A stretch of 64,000 nucleotides of DNA, from positions 132,396,516 through 132,460,515 of the forward strand of contig NC_089980.1 in assembly GCF_036417845.1 (NCBI RefSeq), read 5' to 3'. Source of the DNA: Apteryx mantelli. Its lineage: Eukaryota; Chordata; Aves; Apterygiformes; Apterygidae. Position numbers and translations under genes: made by a program. The stretch's first letter is position 1; the number at the start of each line of letters is the position of its first letter. Below, piece by piece: positions 1 through 14,190 of the stretch. The notes beneath the pieces were generated by a model that searched no databases, was not told the origin of the DNA, and saw only the letters and a list, made by a program, of their open reading frames with translations.

Positions 1-450
1 CAAACAAGGTGTCAGGACAGAGTGATGTTCTAATTTCACATCCTGGCGTGATGCTGGCTATGCACTGGTGTGCTTATTGGCTTCTCGGACACATTTAGCT
101 AACAGCTACCCCTTTATGGGCTAGGCTGCCCCAGCTGTAGTTTACCAGCCAAGAGCAAAGTCCTTCTCTGTCTTCCAGGGAGGACACCCACAGATCTCAG
201 GCTGCTAAGGAAATGGTATTTTCTGGTGTTCCTTCAAGTGCAAGGAGAGAGTGCTTGAAGCTTCTTGCATCCAGACAAGGTGGTCTGCACAATTTTGCGA
301 ATAGGCACCTGGTGCGGTATTCAGGTGAATGTAATTGACTGTAATGCTTATTGTTATATATGAAACAATTGTCTAGATTCCCCTTATAATAAAGGGGAGA
401 GGAATGGGTGGTTGTAAGATGAAATGCACCTTATCCTAAGACAGACATTA

Positions 451-575
451 GATGAATCATGTCTTAAAAGCACTTATTTCTCTCCATTGATGATAAAGAG
501 TGCATGGGTAGCTCAGGTGCAGATATCTGCACAGATGAACTTCTAAAGTTAGGCGAGATGAACCTCACTTCTGGT
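451..575. repeat. Unclassified dispersed repeat A, copy 1
   Basis: Shares with 2157-2262 the order 'gatgaatcat..cttaaa', 'cac.tatttctc', 'ttaggcgagatgaa', 'cacttct'. A minus-strand open frame of 83 codons overlaps it and is probably not a gene. No family is recognised. Confidence 0.45.
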
Positions 576-2156
576 TTCTTGAAGACTTTTTGCCTTTGGC
601 AGCAAATACTGGGTAGCGTATTTATGGTTTCAATAGGGAACCACACTACATAGAGCATTGCTCCCAGAACAGACAGAGAAATGCAGAGAAATGTCTCTAT
701 CTTTCTATTCTTCACTCTTGGGAAGGTAAGACAAGCATTTTTTCCCCTGTCAAGTTCTTCTTAACACCTAACAGAAGTCAAATTTATACATATGCAGATT
801 CTACTATTTATTATCTGAGGTCTGTATTCTTTCTGTGACCAAAGTGACTGGCAGAGTAGGCCTTAAAACTCCTTTAGCTTTGTCTATGTAAAACAGACAT
901 TTTTCTGTAGTCCCCAGATATCTATTCCTTATCTAATTTTCCTCCGGTGCATTAAGAAGGTCACTGAAGTATGATGATCTGGAGGCATTTAATCATCAAC
1001 CAACCTGATTGCACTTGGGGGTAGTTTTTGTTCAGGTGAGAGAGTCTCCTTGATATGTGACTGCTGAATAAAATTTTCAGTATGCATTTTTATCCCAAGA
1101 GCAAAATCCATGAGTTTGTGAGTGTTAAGTGCCTGAACTGTCACAGACACCAGCTAGCACTAGTTTCTGGTCAGATATGCTTTCTTTTTTTCCTATAAGA
1201 ACTAATCAGTCAAAAACTTCTGTCCTTTCTCTTCAAGATCTTCATCTTGACTAAATGCCTTCTTCAACAGTGAATTGTCAATGTCATTTATTTCTTTGTC
1301 TAAATAGTATACCAGAAACTTCTCTATCATTTGGACTTTTATCTTCAAACATGTTCAAGAGATCTGGGTTGGCTTATCAGTTTCTACCATCTACACTTGC
1401 CTTTTTGGATATTAAAGGCTGGAAACTCATGTAAAGCAATTATTGCACTTCGTTTAACTTGGGCATTTTTATTTGTACTTCATGCTGTTTTTCTTTCAAA
1501 CTTTTTTCCGTGTAACTGCATTTTTTATTTTTCTGAGGACTGTGAGTTGTTCCTTTTTAAGGTGACCTGCAAAGAATTTTTTTAATTGGACTTATACTTT
1601 GTCTCTTTCTGGTGTACGAAGATATTCTTTCTTTTTGTTTGTTTATTCACATCATTTTTTTTTTTTCTTGGCTATTTCAGGAATGTGAGTGCTGGCCTTT
1701 TCTGATTTATCTGGATGCTACTTTGAATTTTCCCAAGGACAGTTATTATTAGCTCTTACATTGCAGTCGACCGGGTATGGGTGTTGAAAGTTTAATCTCT
1801 TATCTCCACAAGGTATAATTACTTGTACCCACCAACCTTGAAACTAGCCCACATTTATATAAATTTTTCAGTGAAAGCAAAATTTGCTAGCTACTTTGTA
1901 TCTTCCAGAAATGTTCTCCAAACTACTAACTTCATTAGATATATATCATGACTAAAACTCAGACAGACTTTTTTATCCATATACATGTGCGTAACATATT
2001 CATAAAGTAAAATCTTGTAAACTTCCATTTCTTATTCCATAAAGAAACATGTTATATCAAATTTCTTTAAAAACTCCTCAGATGAAATTTCATTGACATA
2101 GTGTAGTGGTCTAGCTTGCAGTCTCTTACCATAACATTAGTGTTTAAAACTGGTCT

Positions 2157-2262
2157 GATGAATCATACCTTAAACACCTATTTCTCTTCATTGAGTATAA
2201 AGACTGATAGTTCTGTTTGAAATCTGCTTCATTAGGTGAAATGAATCCCACTTCTTGTCTCC
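2157..2262. repeat. Unclassified dispersed repeat A, copy 2
   Basis: Direct-orientation partner of 451-575: 'gatgaatcataccttaaacacc', 'tatttctcttcattgag', 'ttaggtgaaatgaatcccacttct'. The spacing between shared words is similar in the two copies. Confidence 0.45.
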
Positions 2263-2739
2263 ATCCTCAGTTTTCCCTTCCCCTCTATGTTCTCCATACC
2301 CTTTCTAGGTAAGGATACACGGTTTAAATCGGATCATACAATATGTAATGTACCCCACTGATATTGGCCTCTGTGCTGTTAGAAATGTCATTCAGCTTGC
2401 ATATGGTCTTGGAAATTTGTTGCACAGTTTAGCTGACATACACAGATGATATACAGTCTATGCTACAGGGGTCCTATAAAATATGTGGTCAGGTCATGAC
2501 TTCTCCTTGCCCTCAGGGAACGCAGCCTGACCTGTGATACAACCGTGTCACCACAACGAAGCATTGCCTAAAGGAAAAGATTCATGTCTAAGATGCTTAC
2601 GTTTTCCAGAGCTGACTTTACACCCATTTTTTTGGTGACTATTTGGGAATTTAGGTTAAATAGTTCTTCTCACTCCCCGCATTAATGTTTTCCACCAATG
2701 GGTTCTCATCCCTCTTCTCTGTTTTATTACACTGAATAA

Positions 2740-2925
2740 TAAGCTTCTCTAGTCTCCTCTTAACACAGAGACTCTGTTTCTCTGATCTTTCTTGCAAATG
2801 TTCCCTGGACCTTTTCAGTTTCAGTTTCTCTCCCTTGGTGATTCATGACCCAAGACAGTATTCTAGATAAAGCCTTACATGGATTTTCTGCAGTGACATC
2901 AATAAGAAATACTTCTCAAATAATA
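2740..2925 (-). mobile_element. Ancient CR1/L3-like LINE fragment (antisense)
   Basis: On the + strand this segment follows the antisense pattern of old CR1/L3 3' regions. A 'tctcctc...tttccctggaccttttcagtt' stretch is followed by a 'cagtattctagataaagcct' stretch and by 'aatacttctc'. I recognise it against remembered consensus sequence, not by alignment. It is strongly diverged with no coding capacity left, so the boundaries are approximate. Confidence 0.6.
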
Positions 2926-5900
2926 TTAATACTTGATTAATACTAATGCTTAACTTTTCGATAGGAAAGTGGGCATCACTGATGAAGAAATGTCTAGGAT
3001 TGCTCCACCCATGAAATGTCTTGTTGCTCTCCTCAAACCTTGCTCTGTTGCTGTGTTGCCATTTACTGGAATAAATAGCAATCCTGTGTTAAAATGAAGG
3101 AAGCTGTGGCTCTAACCCCAGTGAAGAGAAGTAGCGTTGGACTGTGTCCTCGGCTGCTATCGTAGACAAGCTCATTGACAGAGATAAATGTAAGTTGGCA
3201 GTGTTACTGGATCCATATTTTAAGTGAAAATTGAAACCTTGCTTCTATGAAGTGCTGACATGGCTATCCGGAAGGATAAAACATGAAGTGCAGGATCCGT
3301 CCTCCCCTACTTTCTTTGCTGAATGCTCCACAAGTTGGTATTTCATATCCCAGGAGAAAGAGCTACCCGATGTAGAAGCTAAGCAAATCTTCTGAGTGGA
3401 AAAAATAAAATAAAACCAACCAAAGTCAAAAGCTCTGTAAAGGACAGTGAGCTTAGGGCAAAAAAGTTGTTTTGAGTATGAGTTTGGCTCGAGACATGGG
3501 TTGGGCAATAAACAGCATCAGTTGAACACAATTTCTTAAGACAATCTAGCTCTTAAGAGTAAATGGAGAGAAATAGGAATTTTCAGGATATGATTCATTA
3601 GACCTGTTTTAATTTTTAACTTAGAGGTGAGATTAGTAGTGCCCTAGTAGTGCCTGCCTCTCTCTGGTGGAAGGAGTCCAGGGTAATTAGCTTATGTGTG
3701 GACATCCACACTGTAGACATTTCATGCCAATTCAGTTGCCTAAACGTAAGTGTCTAGTGTTATCTGGGATGCTCTAGGATACCCTGTCTGGCCTACAGTT
3801 ACAGACCCAGAGGGCTGCATGTTTCTTCTATATCCTGTGTAATACCTGCCAGCCCATGCTAATGTCTTTAAATGCTCTAAGCATCCCGTATATCACTAGG
3901 CACTTATGTGGTGGGAAATGACTTGATTCCCTAATACACCAGACATCTAACTGTAAACTGTTAGATTTCAGTGTCTTTATCTCAGATTGAATCCCACCAC
4001 TATACTTGGTCAGACAAACTTTACCTTGTACTGATGATATTTTGGAGACTGCTGCTTCAGAGGATACAGATGTACCTTCTGAGTCCAAAACATTGTCATG
4101 ACCTTTAGCTCCTTGCTTGCATGTTCCTAACTGGAAGGAACATATTATTTGTTTATATGTAGGACAAAAAATGATATTTATGGCCAAGATTGTGGCTATT
4201 TTAATCCTGTCTGTTCCGAGAACAGGTTGATTAGGCAGAATATGATTCATTTTGTAAAATAATTCATTTCTGTTTTGTCTTAGAAAGACATTCATCCATA
4301 CATCAGGAAGAATTTTAGGATTTGTCCTACATTTCCAGAAAATCCTGTCTGACCCCAAATAAGCATTTGATTGCTAAGTGATGAGTGTTTGTAGATACCA
4401 TCACCTTCAGTCATGTTTCTGGGTGCTCAGCTATTCTGAAAATTAGGCACGCATTGCCTGATGGAGAAAGTCCTACTTTATTCTTGTATATGAAATGAAA
4501 TATCAAGGTAGTCTGTATCGGCCAGGCACTATTTCCTATGTTTTTGTCCCTATGGCCGTAATATTCATTGAGAGTTTGGCTATATTTCACATATGCCAGG
4601 TGTCCAATTACTCATACAAACACTAATGCTGATATCAAATGCTTCGAATGTGGTAAACATAGGAAAGCTCAACTGAAAAGGTCTAAGGAAGAAGGACCTT
4701 GACTGAAGCTTTACATTGAATCGGAGAGGCTGGAGATGTAGGGCTAATACAGTTGTGGTTCTTCACTCTTTTCCAAAGCCAGGATCCCTTTGTGCTGCCT
4801 GTTAGGCAATTCTTCAGTGTTATGTATTACCTTTAGCTATATTCAATTTGCTCCCATACGACCGGTGTCTGACAACAGCAAAAATGTGTTCTCTTAACAG
4901 CTTAGCCATTACAGTATCTTCTTTTATCGTCTGCTAGCTGCAGCGTGCTCTATTGCATTGCCTGAGAAATAGAGTCTGTCTCTTCTGTGATTAGATAGAG
5001 AGGGAAGATGGGTGTTGTATTTTGTCAGAATTTACAGCAGCTGATAGGGGTAAACGAATAAAATATTCTAAGTTAGTGTTTACCTTGTTTCTCCCTTTAC
5101 TGAATATGGAGCTTGCTTCATATTCTTTTCAGTTATATAATGGACTTAGCCAAATGCACATTTTTCTTTTTTCTAATCATGCTTCACATATTTAGTGAAT
5201 GCCGGAACTTATGACAGTGAATCTAAACCTTTTAGCAGAAAGCTCCTTTCTGAATGGGCTGGGGGGGAAGGATTTTTCCTGCACTCCCTGCAATGGGTCA
5301 TTTAAATAAAAGGGGTACAACTGATGACTAGTGTTGACTCTTAAAATAGTTTAAGATCATCACTGTCTGAATACTGTATTCTCTGCTGATCTATTTGTGT
5401 GCATGAAAGTGGAGAAGTTCTGTAATGGGATAAATATAAAGCCAAAAAACAGATGTGAAGATATTTTTTCCCCAGAGATTTAGTTAAATCAATGCATCAT
5501 CTTCCTGTTTCTGAGAAGGCTTTGGACCTCTTTCACATGAAAGCTGCCAAAGGAAAAGCACCACAGGAAAAAAATGTAAGTCAAGTGTTCCTGCTATCTA
5601 TTACCAGCTCTGCGAGACACCAGCCCAATGGAAAAATAACACGGCCTGCATTTCCAAAGGAAACTAGTAGTTTGGGTAGCCCTAAATTTCAAAGCAGCTG
5701 AGTATCCAAAACTGCAGCTGAATTCCCTTGCAATCATTCTTGACATGTCACCATCAAGTCATAAGTGTCTTCCTTTGGTCATGACACCCTTTTTTTCCAA
5801 GCCTCCAAAACAGATACTGTTTTGGAAACGTAGGAACTTCGCTGACTTTCAGGAGAGAAAAGATTCCAGTCATGTAATGCACCCCCCCCCAAACCAGAAA

Positions 5901-6049
5901 AAAAAAACAAAAAGCAAAAAATCCAACTCTTCTGTAAATGGACCATTAGCTGTCTCCCATGTCTGATTAAGATGTCAGTCTGTCTCTAGTCTGACTTATA
6001 TCTCAGTTCAAACCCAACATTACTAAAACAACATTCCTAATCTCTAGCC

Positions 6050-6330
6050 CTCCCTGCACTTGCCTTCTTCTCTGCTTTTCAATCATTCTGAAAAATAACA
6101 TCATCCATGTCAATCAGGCTTATCATTGGGCATGATATTTCACCCAGGCTTTTCTCTCTAAGACCTCACGTCAAGCTGTTTCTGAATCTTGCAGACACTC
6201 CCTGAATAAGATGCAGTCTTTGTCATCCATCCATGCAGTTAAAATGCATCCAGGCTTTGAGCATCGGATGTCTCAAGCTGTGATAAACATAGTTTTGTCT
6301 CATCGTTGTCTATCCAGAATTTGGCTGGAA
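6050..6330 (+). mobile_element. Possible L2-like LINE fragment
   Basis: The pattern 'atgcagttaaaatgcatccaggct' followed by 'tctcaagctgtgat' resembles the L2-type reverse-transcriptase stretch 'actgctaaaat..tgttcaggctct' followed by 'tctggactactgcaa'. The preceding 200 bases have a compatible composition. This is old and weak; a library search is needed to confirm the class. Confidence 0.35.
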
Positions 6331-7504
6331 AGGTCATTTTCCTACTGCATTGTTTTAACAGTATAATCTATTTCTGTGTATATCTGTAACCATGCTGTGT
6401 CTTTTGTGATGTTGTAGGCAAATAAAGAATTTCTCTTGTTTTTCACAGTCTTAGCTCTCTCTGACTTACCTATCCTCTCTCACTTAATAGTGAGAGATTG
6501 ACTTTCCTGTCTCTGCTTGACACATAATACTAACTTCCATTTTTATGTTTTTCTCTTAGTTTGTCCCTAATACTTGGGAGGAGTTCCCCATAAACAGCCT
6601 TTAGTTTCATGTTAGTCTTAGTGTGAATAAAAGTCCAGAAAACCAATGTGATACAAGTCAATGAGTTTATGGATTAGTACCAGGAAGACTGTAACCAGCC
6701 AGTGACATAGATTATATTACCAAATTCTGGTCTGGTATGTGCCACAGGATCTGAAGATGTAGACCATTTTAGCACATGATCTCAGACAGAAATACTTTTT
6801 CACCCTGTTTATGGCATTGAGTTTAATAGAATGACCCACTCTCTATTTGTTTATGTCAAAAGCAAAAGTAAAAAAAAACCTAGGGTAACAGGCATGCAGA
6901 CTATTCTTTCTTTGCAAGTGTTCATGTGACAGTTTTTAAAGAAGACTCATTAAAAAATCAGAATACACAAACTGCTGGTCTGATACACAAAGAAAAGTGT
7001 TATTCAGTAATTCTTATATAGTCAGTTGTGGTACAAGGCTATGGAAAAAGCTCAGCTGATCCCTTAACATAACTGTGTTTACAACCTAACACTATAAAGA
7101 TTATCTGCTAATGAGCATAGAAACTAAAATAATATGCCTAAATAGCAGCATCTGCCAATGATTTGCAAGGTCATGCCATTTTTCTCCTTTAAGTTCTTTT
7201 TAACTCTCTTCTTTGCTGTGATGTCTATAAAAATTTGATAACATTTGGATTAGTGGGATGCTTCAAACCACTGCCTATTATATTATCTGGTTTTATGACT
7301 GTCTTTTTTATTCCCCTATTAGAAATTACCTTTTTTAAAACTTTCAAAAAAGGAATTTCTTTTTCTTCTGTATTTGTACAGTAACTGTAGGGACTGCAAT
7401 AAGATTTAAAAAATGACAATTGTATAAAAACCCAATTACTCAAGCCTTTTCTAGAAGTGAACAGCTTTAAAAAAATACTAAAAAAACAGCTAGCTCAGTT
7501 CTAC

Positions 7505-7600
7505 TTCTAACATCACAGTAATCTTGTGAGTGTAATCCCCACTGTTACTGAAGATAAAGACCTTCAAACAAAGGCAAATCTGAAAACATTTGGAGTCATC
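7505..7600 (-). mobile_element. Possible MIR SINE relic
   Basis: The + strand carries a degraded antisense MIR-like core: 'atcttgtgagtgtaatcccca' with 'actgaagat' following, comparable to the MIR words for 'ccctgtgaggtag' and 'ccccattttacagatgagg'. Weak match. Confidence 0.35.
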
Positions 7601-10600
7601 CATCTCTGTAAAATTCCAAGGCACACACTTTTAGTCAGATGAGTGTTTACCTCTCATCTTTACTGTACTGATCATTTACTGTTTTATTCCTGCTTGGTTA
7701 CTCTACCAAATGAAGCTAATGCCTTCTAATAGTGGTTGGCATAGAATTCTGTGCTGCCTGGACATGTTTACAGGAATTTTACATAAATGAATAAGTAAAG
7801 TAATGGTGGCTGTCAGTGCAATATTTATCATTACTTGCTGAATTGCGAGTGCCTGGTTTAAAGGACATAACTTACTAACGATGAGAGTTTGCACAGGTTG
7901 CTCTAGGAAATGTCATCTTTTGTGATTTTAGCTTCAGTTGCAACCTAGTGGCTGGCTGTATTAGCTATAATTTACTTGTCATTAAAATAGAAAGAAATTG
8001 GAAAAAAACAATGTCTGCAACCTCATTGCTCTTCAGTATTGTTGTGATTATGACCCTGAGCTAAAACCGCCCTGGCACGCGCCAAGTGAGGATGGTGCCT
8101 CTCTGGAACCCTCCCCAGAGAGAGGTGCAGAAAGGCCCTGGTGTCCCCTCGGACCTCTGTCACATCTGCCAGTGCCATGCAGATGTCTCTGATTCTCCGG
8201 GGCATCTCTGATGGTACTATAACCTGATGTGTGAGCTGTTGTGTTGAGCTTCAGGGTCATGCATAGACCTGCCTGTAGACACTCATATTTAGGTGTGCTT
8301 CTAGACTGGGACACCATACTGGAAGTCCAGACTGTGTTAACAGGCATGAATGACAGGCAGCTAGTGGAGATGTAGGTATTCCCTGAAAGTGAACCTGTTC
8401 CTCTTAGGACACAGGACATGCTGGACACATCTGGACATGCTTTGATGACTTTGGCATCTAGTTGACTAGACTAAACTAACAACCTAACTGTTAGACATAT
8501 AACATTTGGGGAAATGATTCTGGCTGAAAGGAATAACAAGGAAATGGAACTCATCATTATTTTTATCTATTAAAATCTGGCTGCCAACACAGAGGTAATA
8601 GATAGAAGCAGGGGTCATTGGCACTGAAAGTGCAAGAGCTACAAAAATAGCTCCAGTATGGGGCAGTTTTAATAGCCTGGAGGCTGTGTATAAGGAATAT
8701 GTTTGCAAGTGCTGAAGCCCAACATAATATGTGTGGATTCCCTTCATACTGTTGAATTTCCCATGTACTTGCGAATGTCCGTGAAGTGGGACTGGGCTTG
8801 AAAAAGGGATCTCTACATAACTTTAAAAGTTGTTCCTATGGAGTGAGAAGGTGAAAAATTAATCTTAAAAGAACTTATTACCAAATCTACACTTGTATAA
8901 TTTGAGTAAGAGAGTGAAACCAACCCTCCAGGTGGTAAGCCCAGCAAGGGATGACAGAAATTAATACCTGAACCAAACCCAACCTTTAGTAACACAGTAA
9001 AATGCACTTCAGAGGAAAAAGTACTGTCTAAAGGGTAGCCAAATATCCAATTTTTTTTTGTTTTCAGTCTCCTTGTTTAGTGCTTCATCACTAGAATGAG
9101 AAAGGCAGCACCTAACCCAGGTCCCAGAGTACATGCTTTAAGGACAGGATTCATTTTACTGAACTTCTGCTGTCCAGCAGTTATCCATATAGTTTAAGGA
9201 AGGATTTATTAAACTCCTAACAGCAGCTGAGCTAGAGCTAACCAAAAGGTTGCAGCTCCACTTAAATGTACAAAGCTTGAGTTAAGAAGTGATAAACAAC
9301 GGTGGATTCACGTTAATAGGATTTTCTTCTGTATATTTCCAAACTGCATGGCCTGGCATGATATACGATCCCAGTCTTATGACAGAATGAAGCTCCTCTG
9401 CTGGGTTATCTTTCCTATTCCGAGCATCCTGTACAACACTGCTACATCTGAGCCGTATTGCTCAGGCTGAAATTGGCTTAAGTAATGGAATAGATTTGAA
9501 GTGAGAAGTGGGGGCATACTTGATAATTTTTAAATCTTTTTACTAATTAAACTCTGAGTTGCCAAGCACAGGGATGACAGTCATGGATTCTCAGGCAAAG
9601 CTGAGAGAAGATGGTGCTGAAGCTTGTCCCAAGTTATACCCTGTCTTGAGCTACTTTTAACTTTAGTTCAGGTAGTTAATAAAACAGAGTGGAGTTTTAA
9701 AACTTTATTTGAACAGCTTGCTTTGATGAATGAGACTACTTCTTCTACCTGTGTAAACTGGAACCGTTCGGGCTGTAGGTCAGTAACACGCCAGGTGCTG
9801 AGATGTTCTCAGCCAGCCTGGGCAATGATATTTACACCCTCTCAGGACTTGTCTCTTTGAACACAACCACAGCCTCCGTTGTCTAGGAGAACTGTAAAGA
9901 TTTGTCACAATTCTCAGAGAGAAGAAGAGATGCTGAAAAGGACAGATTTGTAGGCAGGGTCTCTGTAATTTTCCTTGCATGCAAAATGATCGGTTCTGAG
10001 TTACTTTGTTTAGCTGAGACATCACATCCAACACGCAGAGCTGATGTTTGATTGCACAGTTTATCACACCCCTGAGTTTAAATCAGGAGTAACACTCCCC
10101 TGTGCTTATCATGGCCACCGTGTTGCATATAAAACCTATGTAGGGCCCTCCTCCATGGTATAAAAGAAATCCACCTAAACATCAGCAATCAAGGTGGCAG
10201 GCCCAGCTGTGCTACAGCTGTTCATTAGCTCAAAGCTTATACTCTTTCTTGCACAGACAAGTAATAAATAAGATCCTGTTATGTATCTAGTTAAACACAG
10301 AGTGTCTTCATCAGCCTTTCTACTGACTTATCTACATACCTCCCCTATGTTTTATTCTTGAAGGGGCAACTGTTTTGTGGTCAGCTGTAATTTGCACGGG
10401 GTCTACAGCATGCACGGCTGTGTACAGCAGTTCTTTTCCACAGGGACTGTATTTTGGTTATTCTTTCCCTCCAGATAACACAGAAAACAGCCTCTATGAG
10501 ATTCTCTGAGTACTGTTTGTCCATGGAGAAGAATAATAATCTCTACGCTTTCCCAGTGATCTTTCCGACAGCAGCGTTCCTTGTAAACACCTGGATGTTC

Positions 10601-13600
10601 CACATTATGCAGAGTGCTCTCTGTAAATGGCTGGGATAAATTATGAGACTCAACTGCTGGAGGAGTAACCTAATCAACATACAAGGTCACTTTCAAAAGC
10701 TTGAACGTTACCTCCCAATTAGAGCTATGTATCAGAAGGAAGGCAAGAGATTAAATATTGATGATTTTGTTCACTGGCTAGCGATCTTTTTTCAGGGACA
10801 CGGTTACATTTCCTCTGCAGGCTTCCATGTACAAGATGCATTCTTCCACTGTATATTTTTCTTCCCTTAAGCCAGTAAAATAAACGTCAAAGAAATTTTG
10901 AAAAAGTACCCTGCAGTGGAGACAAACTCAGAGGTGGGTTTCTACATTATTCACATTGTGGGTTGAATTTGCAAAGATAATTGGTTACATTCTGTTTCCA
11001 ATTACTCCTATTTCCATTCCACTGATATCATTAGGGATTTCATAGATGCTGCAGAACAGAATTAAGTTCACAGCTTTTCAAGGCGGAAGGTGATCTGCAC
11101 TTTCATGTGGCAGTAGACTGTTGGATAGGAGAGGTTTCTGAATAGGGAGGGGTAAACAGGATTTAGAGGCAGAATTGGTACACCAAAATCTGGACTGAAT
11201 CTGAACACAGTGCAAGGCATTTGATGCAAGGGTGTTAGACCACACTGGCAGCAATATTCCAGCGCAAGGGCATTTTCTTTTCCTCACTTCCACAGTAACA
11301 TGGCTTTTTTCTTCTGCATATAAAAAGTGATATGACCAAGTATTTCACTGACCGGAAGAGACTTTCAGGTTGTTTCTTTCATAATACCTATTTCTGGGCA
11401 ATGGCAATCATCTATCCAGTGCAATCTTAGACCTGCTGCTCATTGTTTTCCTATTCTTTCGCCCATTATCTCTAATCTCCTGCCTGCTCTCAGCATCATT
11501 CATTTGTGCCACAGAAGAACAGGGTGATATCTTTCAGTGAATTGTAGATTCCTTGAACAATGGCTCCAGAACTGTTTGAAAGTGTGGGTACTATCTGGAG
11601 AACAGTTTTTGACTCAACACTTTGACACTTATTTGAAATTAGTTTTTTGTTTTCATACTGAAGTATATGAAAAAATCAAAATGAAGTTTCTACTCCAAGT
11701 GGTCATATGAAATGGTCTTAAGGAAATGAAAAGAAAAAAATGTTGTAAATGTTTTATTTCAGGTCCACCTAAACTAAAAATATAGCTTAGTCACAGGCTA
11801 ATAGCTGAATTGAAAATTCTTTGTTTGCAAGCTCTCATTCTTTGCTAAGACTCTTCATATTTGTTGATTGCTGGGTTTTCTTGCCGTAATAACTAGCTCA
11901 CTGTGCAATTAATTTTACTGCAGAATTCATTTGCACAGTTATTGCTTTGCGTTACTCAATAATTAATTCTCTGTAAGCTGGTTCATGTTTTTTGTATATT
12001 CTCCATATTATTCCTGAATTGTCTTCACTTTGTTAAGGTGACTGCAACAATCCTCTTCCCAGCCCTTTCTTATCTGTCCCTCTCTTGTCTCTCTTTTTTT
12101 GTGATCTGGTCCTCAGCCCTCCAGCACCCTACAGTCCTCGCTCTTAACAAAGCAAAATTTGTGTTCCTTGGGTCACAGCCAAATGGATCCAGTTGAAGGA
12201 CACAGAAGAATGGATGGATGAGGCAGGCATGAGCCTTACTGGAGAACAGTTCAAGCTAATACATGGCTGGCTCTGGGCTTCTTGGCAATGGCAGAGTGGC
12301 TCTCAGGGAAAGCAGGATGGGCTGAAAATAAGGGTTTGGGAAGTCTGAAGTTAGGGACTGAGAGGACTTTAGGAGACCTTAGGAGATTCCAAAGACTAGG
12401 AGTGAGTGAAAGGACTTGGGAGGGGACTTCAAGGTGCCCAGGAGGGGAAAGATGGGATGAGACAACTTAGTGGGCTTTCAGAGGGCAATTGGTAGAAAGA
12501 AGTCATTTCTTTTTCTTTGCTGCATAGGTGAAGGGGAGGGAGGAAGGAGGGATGGGACCAGATGGAAACTGCTCCTATTGCCACCAGGAAATGACAACTG
12601 CTGCCCCCTGTAGAGGCTGTGTCCTCATTTCTTCTTCCACTACATCTGCTGCATGCTCCCAAACCCTTTCCCTCAGCGGAAGAGCTGAAGCGGAAGAAGA
12701 GTGAGGAAGTGAGAACCATGGAGTTCAGCAGCACTGTTCAAACAGCCAGGACCCTTTTTAATTCCCAGGAGAGACAAAGTATGTATTTTGCCATCCTGTG
12801 CCACTAACTGCTCTGCCTAAGCCTAGGTAAATGACTGTGAAGAGAAAAACTGTGAAATCTCCTTGCTATGAAGGGCTTCAGAATAGAGCAAGTTTGGCAT
12901 GCTTACTTCTCCTAGGATGTTTAGCAAATATCCTTTGTTTTTCTGAATCAGAATTTTCAAGACTTTGCCTCATTGTGGTTTTGCTTAAAATTTTGTTATT
13001 CACAAAGCTTGCATTTGTTTCACAGGATTGCTTGTTTCTCAAGAACAGAATTAAGTCTCCTCAATATCTGTTTCTTAACTTCACAAAAAGCAATTATCTA
13101 CATTGTTACATTGTTTATTAGTTGTTTTTCCTCCATTTGTAATGCTCGATCAGTCAAACCAATGGTAGGGCAACAATTCTGTTTATTTATTTCTATGCGA
13201 TACATTTTACTGATCACTGTTAATAAGCAAATGGCTGCTTTGGTACAAACAAGAATTTTGGATGTTTTTGTTTTTTGGCTTTGCAAAATTGAATGAGCCC
13301 CTATACTTCTTTGGACAGGAGTTGTGCCACTGTTACTCAGAGCAGACTTTTTATACTCCTTAGATGGTGAAAGCTAGGTGAGATAGATCTTCCCCATGGT
13401 CTTCTGCAAGAATTTCTTAAGTGAATTCTCATGTTTACAGGTTTGTGAATTTGCTTTTTGCAAATATTTTCTCTTTCCCCTTCAAACTCACTTTTTTCAT
13501 GAAAATTTCTGCCATAAAGCTTGCTTGCTACAACATTGATCTAAAGGATATGAATGAAAAGGAAAGCTCAAAGAGCAATATTAGTCGGTTTCTTTGCTCT

Positions 13601-14145
13601 GTTCAAAGGGCATGATCCAAAGATTCCTGATGACTTTATTTGTCTTTGGATCGAGTTCTGACTGTGAAGCTTGTTTTTTCAGGCATATTTCTGAAGCAGA
13701 AGACTGTGTTTGAATCACCAGCTCAGAAGAGATCTGTGCTCCAGCGGAAGGCAGTCAGAGATCAGTTAACAGATGATGTCCGAATTCTTTAAGCTTATGG
13801 AGACTTTTTGTGTTAGAGTAGAACTCACATCTTAATATGTTAGGGCTCATCTACCTTAAATAGTCCCTGATATTCCAAATATTAGGTTCTGAGTTGCTCA
13901 TCTGAAATATTCCCAATAACCACCATTAGAAAAGTAATATACTCTTTAGGGATTAATCCAAATATCACTGAAATTACTAAGGGTTTTAAGTTGAATACAT
14001 TGGATCAGACATGCACACGATTAATCTGCAATCTAGTCAGCTTGAAATGTGGACACAGAGCAAGCTCAGGTCTGCCTGTAAAAGATGCTGCAGCATCTTA
14101 CACATTGTCCTCCATCAGCATTGCCTCTCATCAACAGGCAGAGGT

Positions 14146-14190
14146 CAAACATTTCTACCGCAAACATTTCAACTGCAAACATTCAGCCTC
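14146..14190. repeat. 15-bp tandem repeat x3
   Basis: Three imperfect head-to-tail units beginning CAAACATT (14146, 14161, 14176). The first two differ at few positions and the third is diverged. Confidence 0.75.

Noticed and set aside
464..715. 83-codon minus-strand frame with a signal-peptide-like start
   Set aside because: Overlaps a dispersed repeat, is short, and matches nothing I recognise.
3828..4358. 176-codon minus-strand open frame in intergenic DNA
   Set aside because: No recognisable domain, and its length is not surprising among six frames of 64 kb. No splice or promoter context supports it. It could be revisited only with transcript evidence.
8023..8428. Overlapping 60- to 126-codon frames on both strands around 8.0-8.4 kb
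   Set aside because: Mutually overlapping shadows in a slightly GC-richer patch, with no domain.
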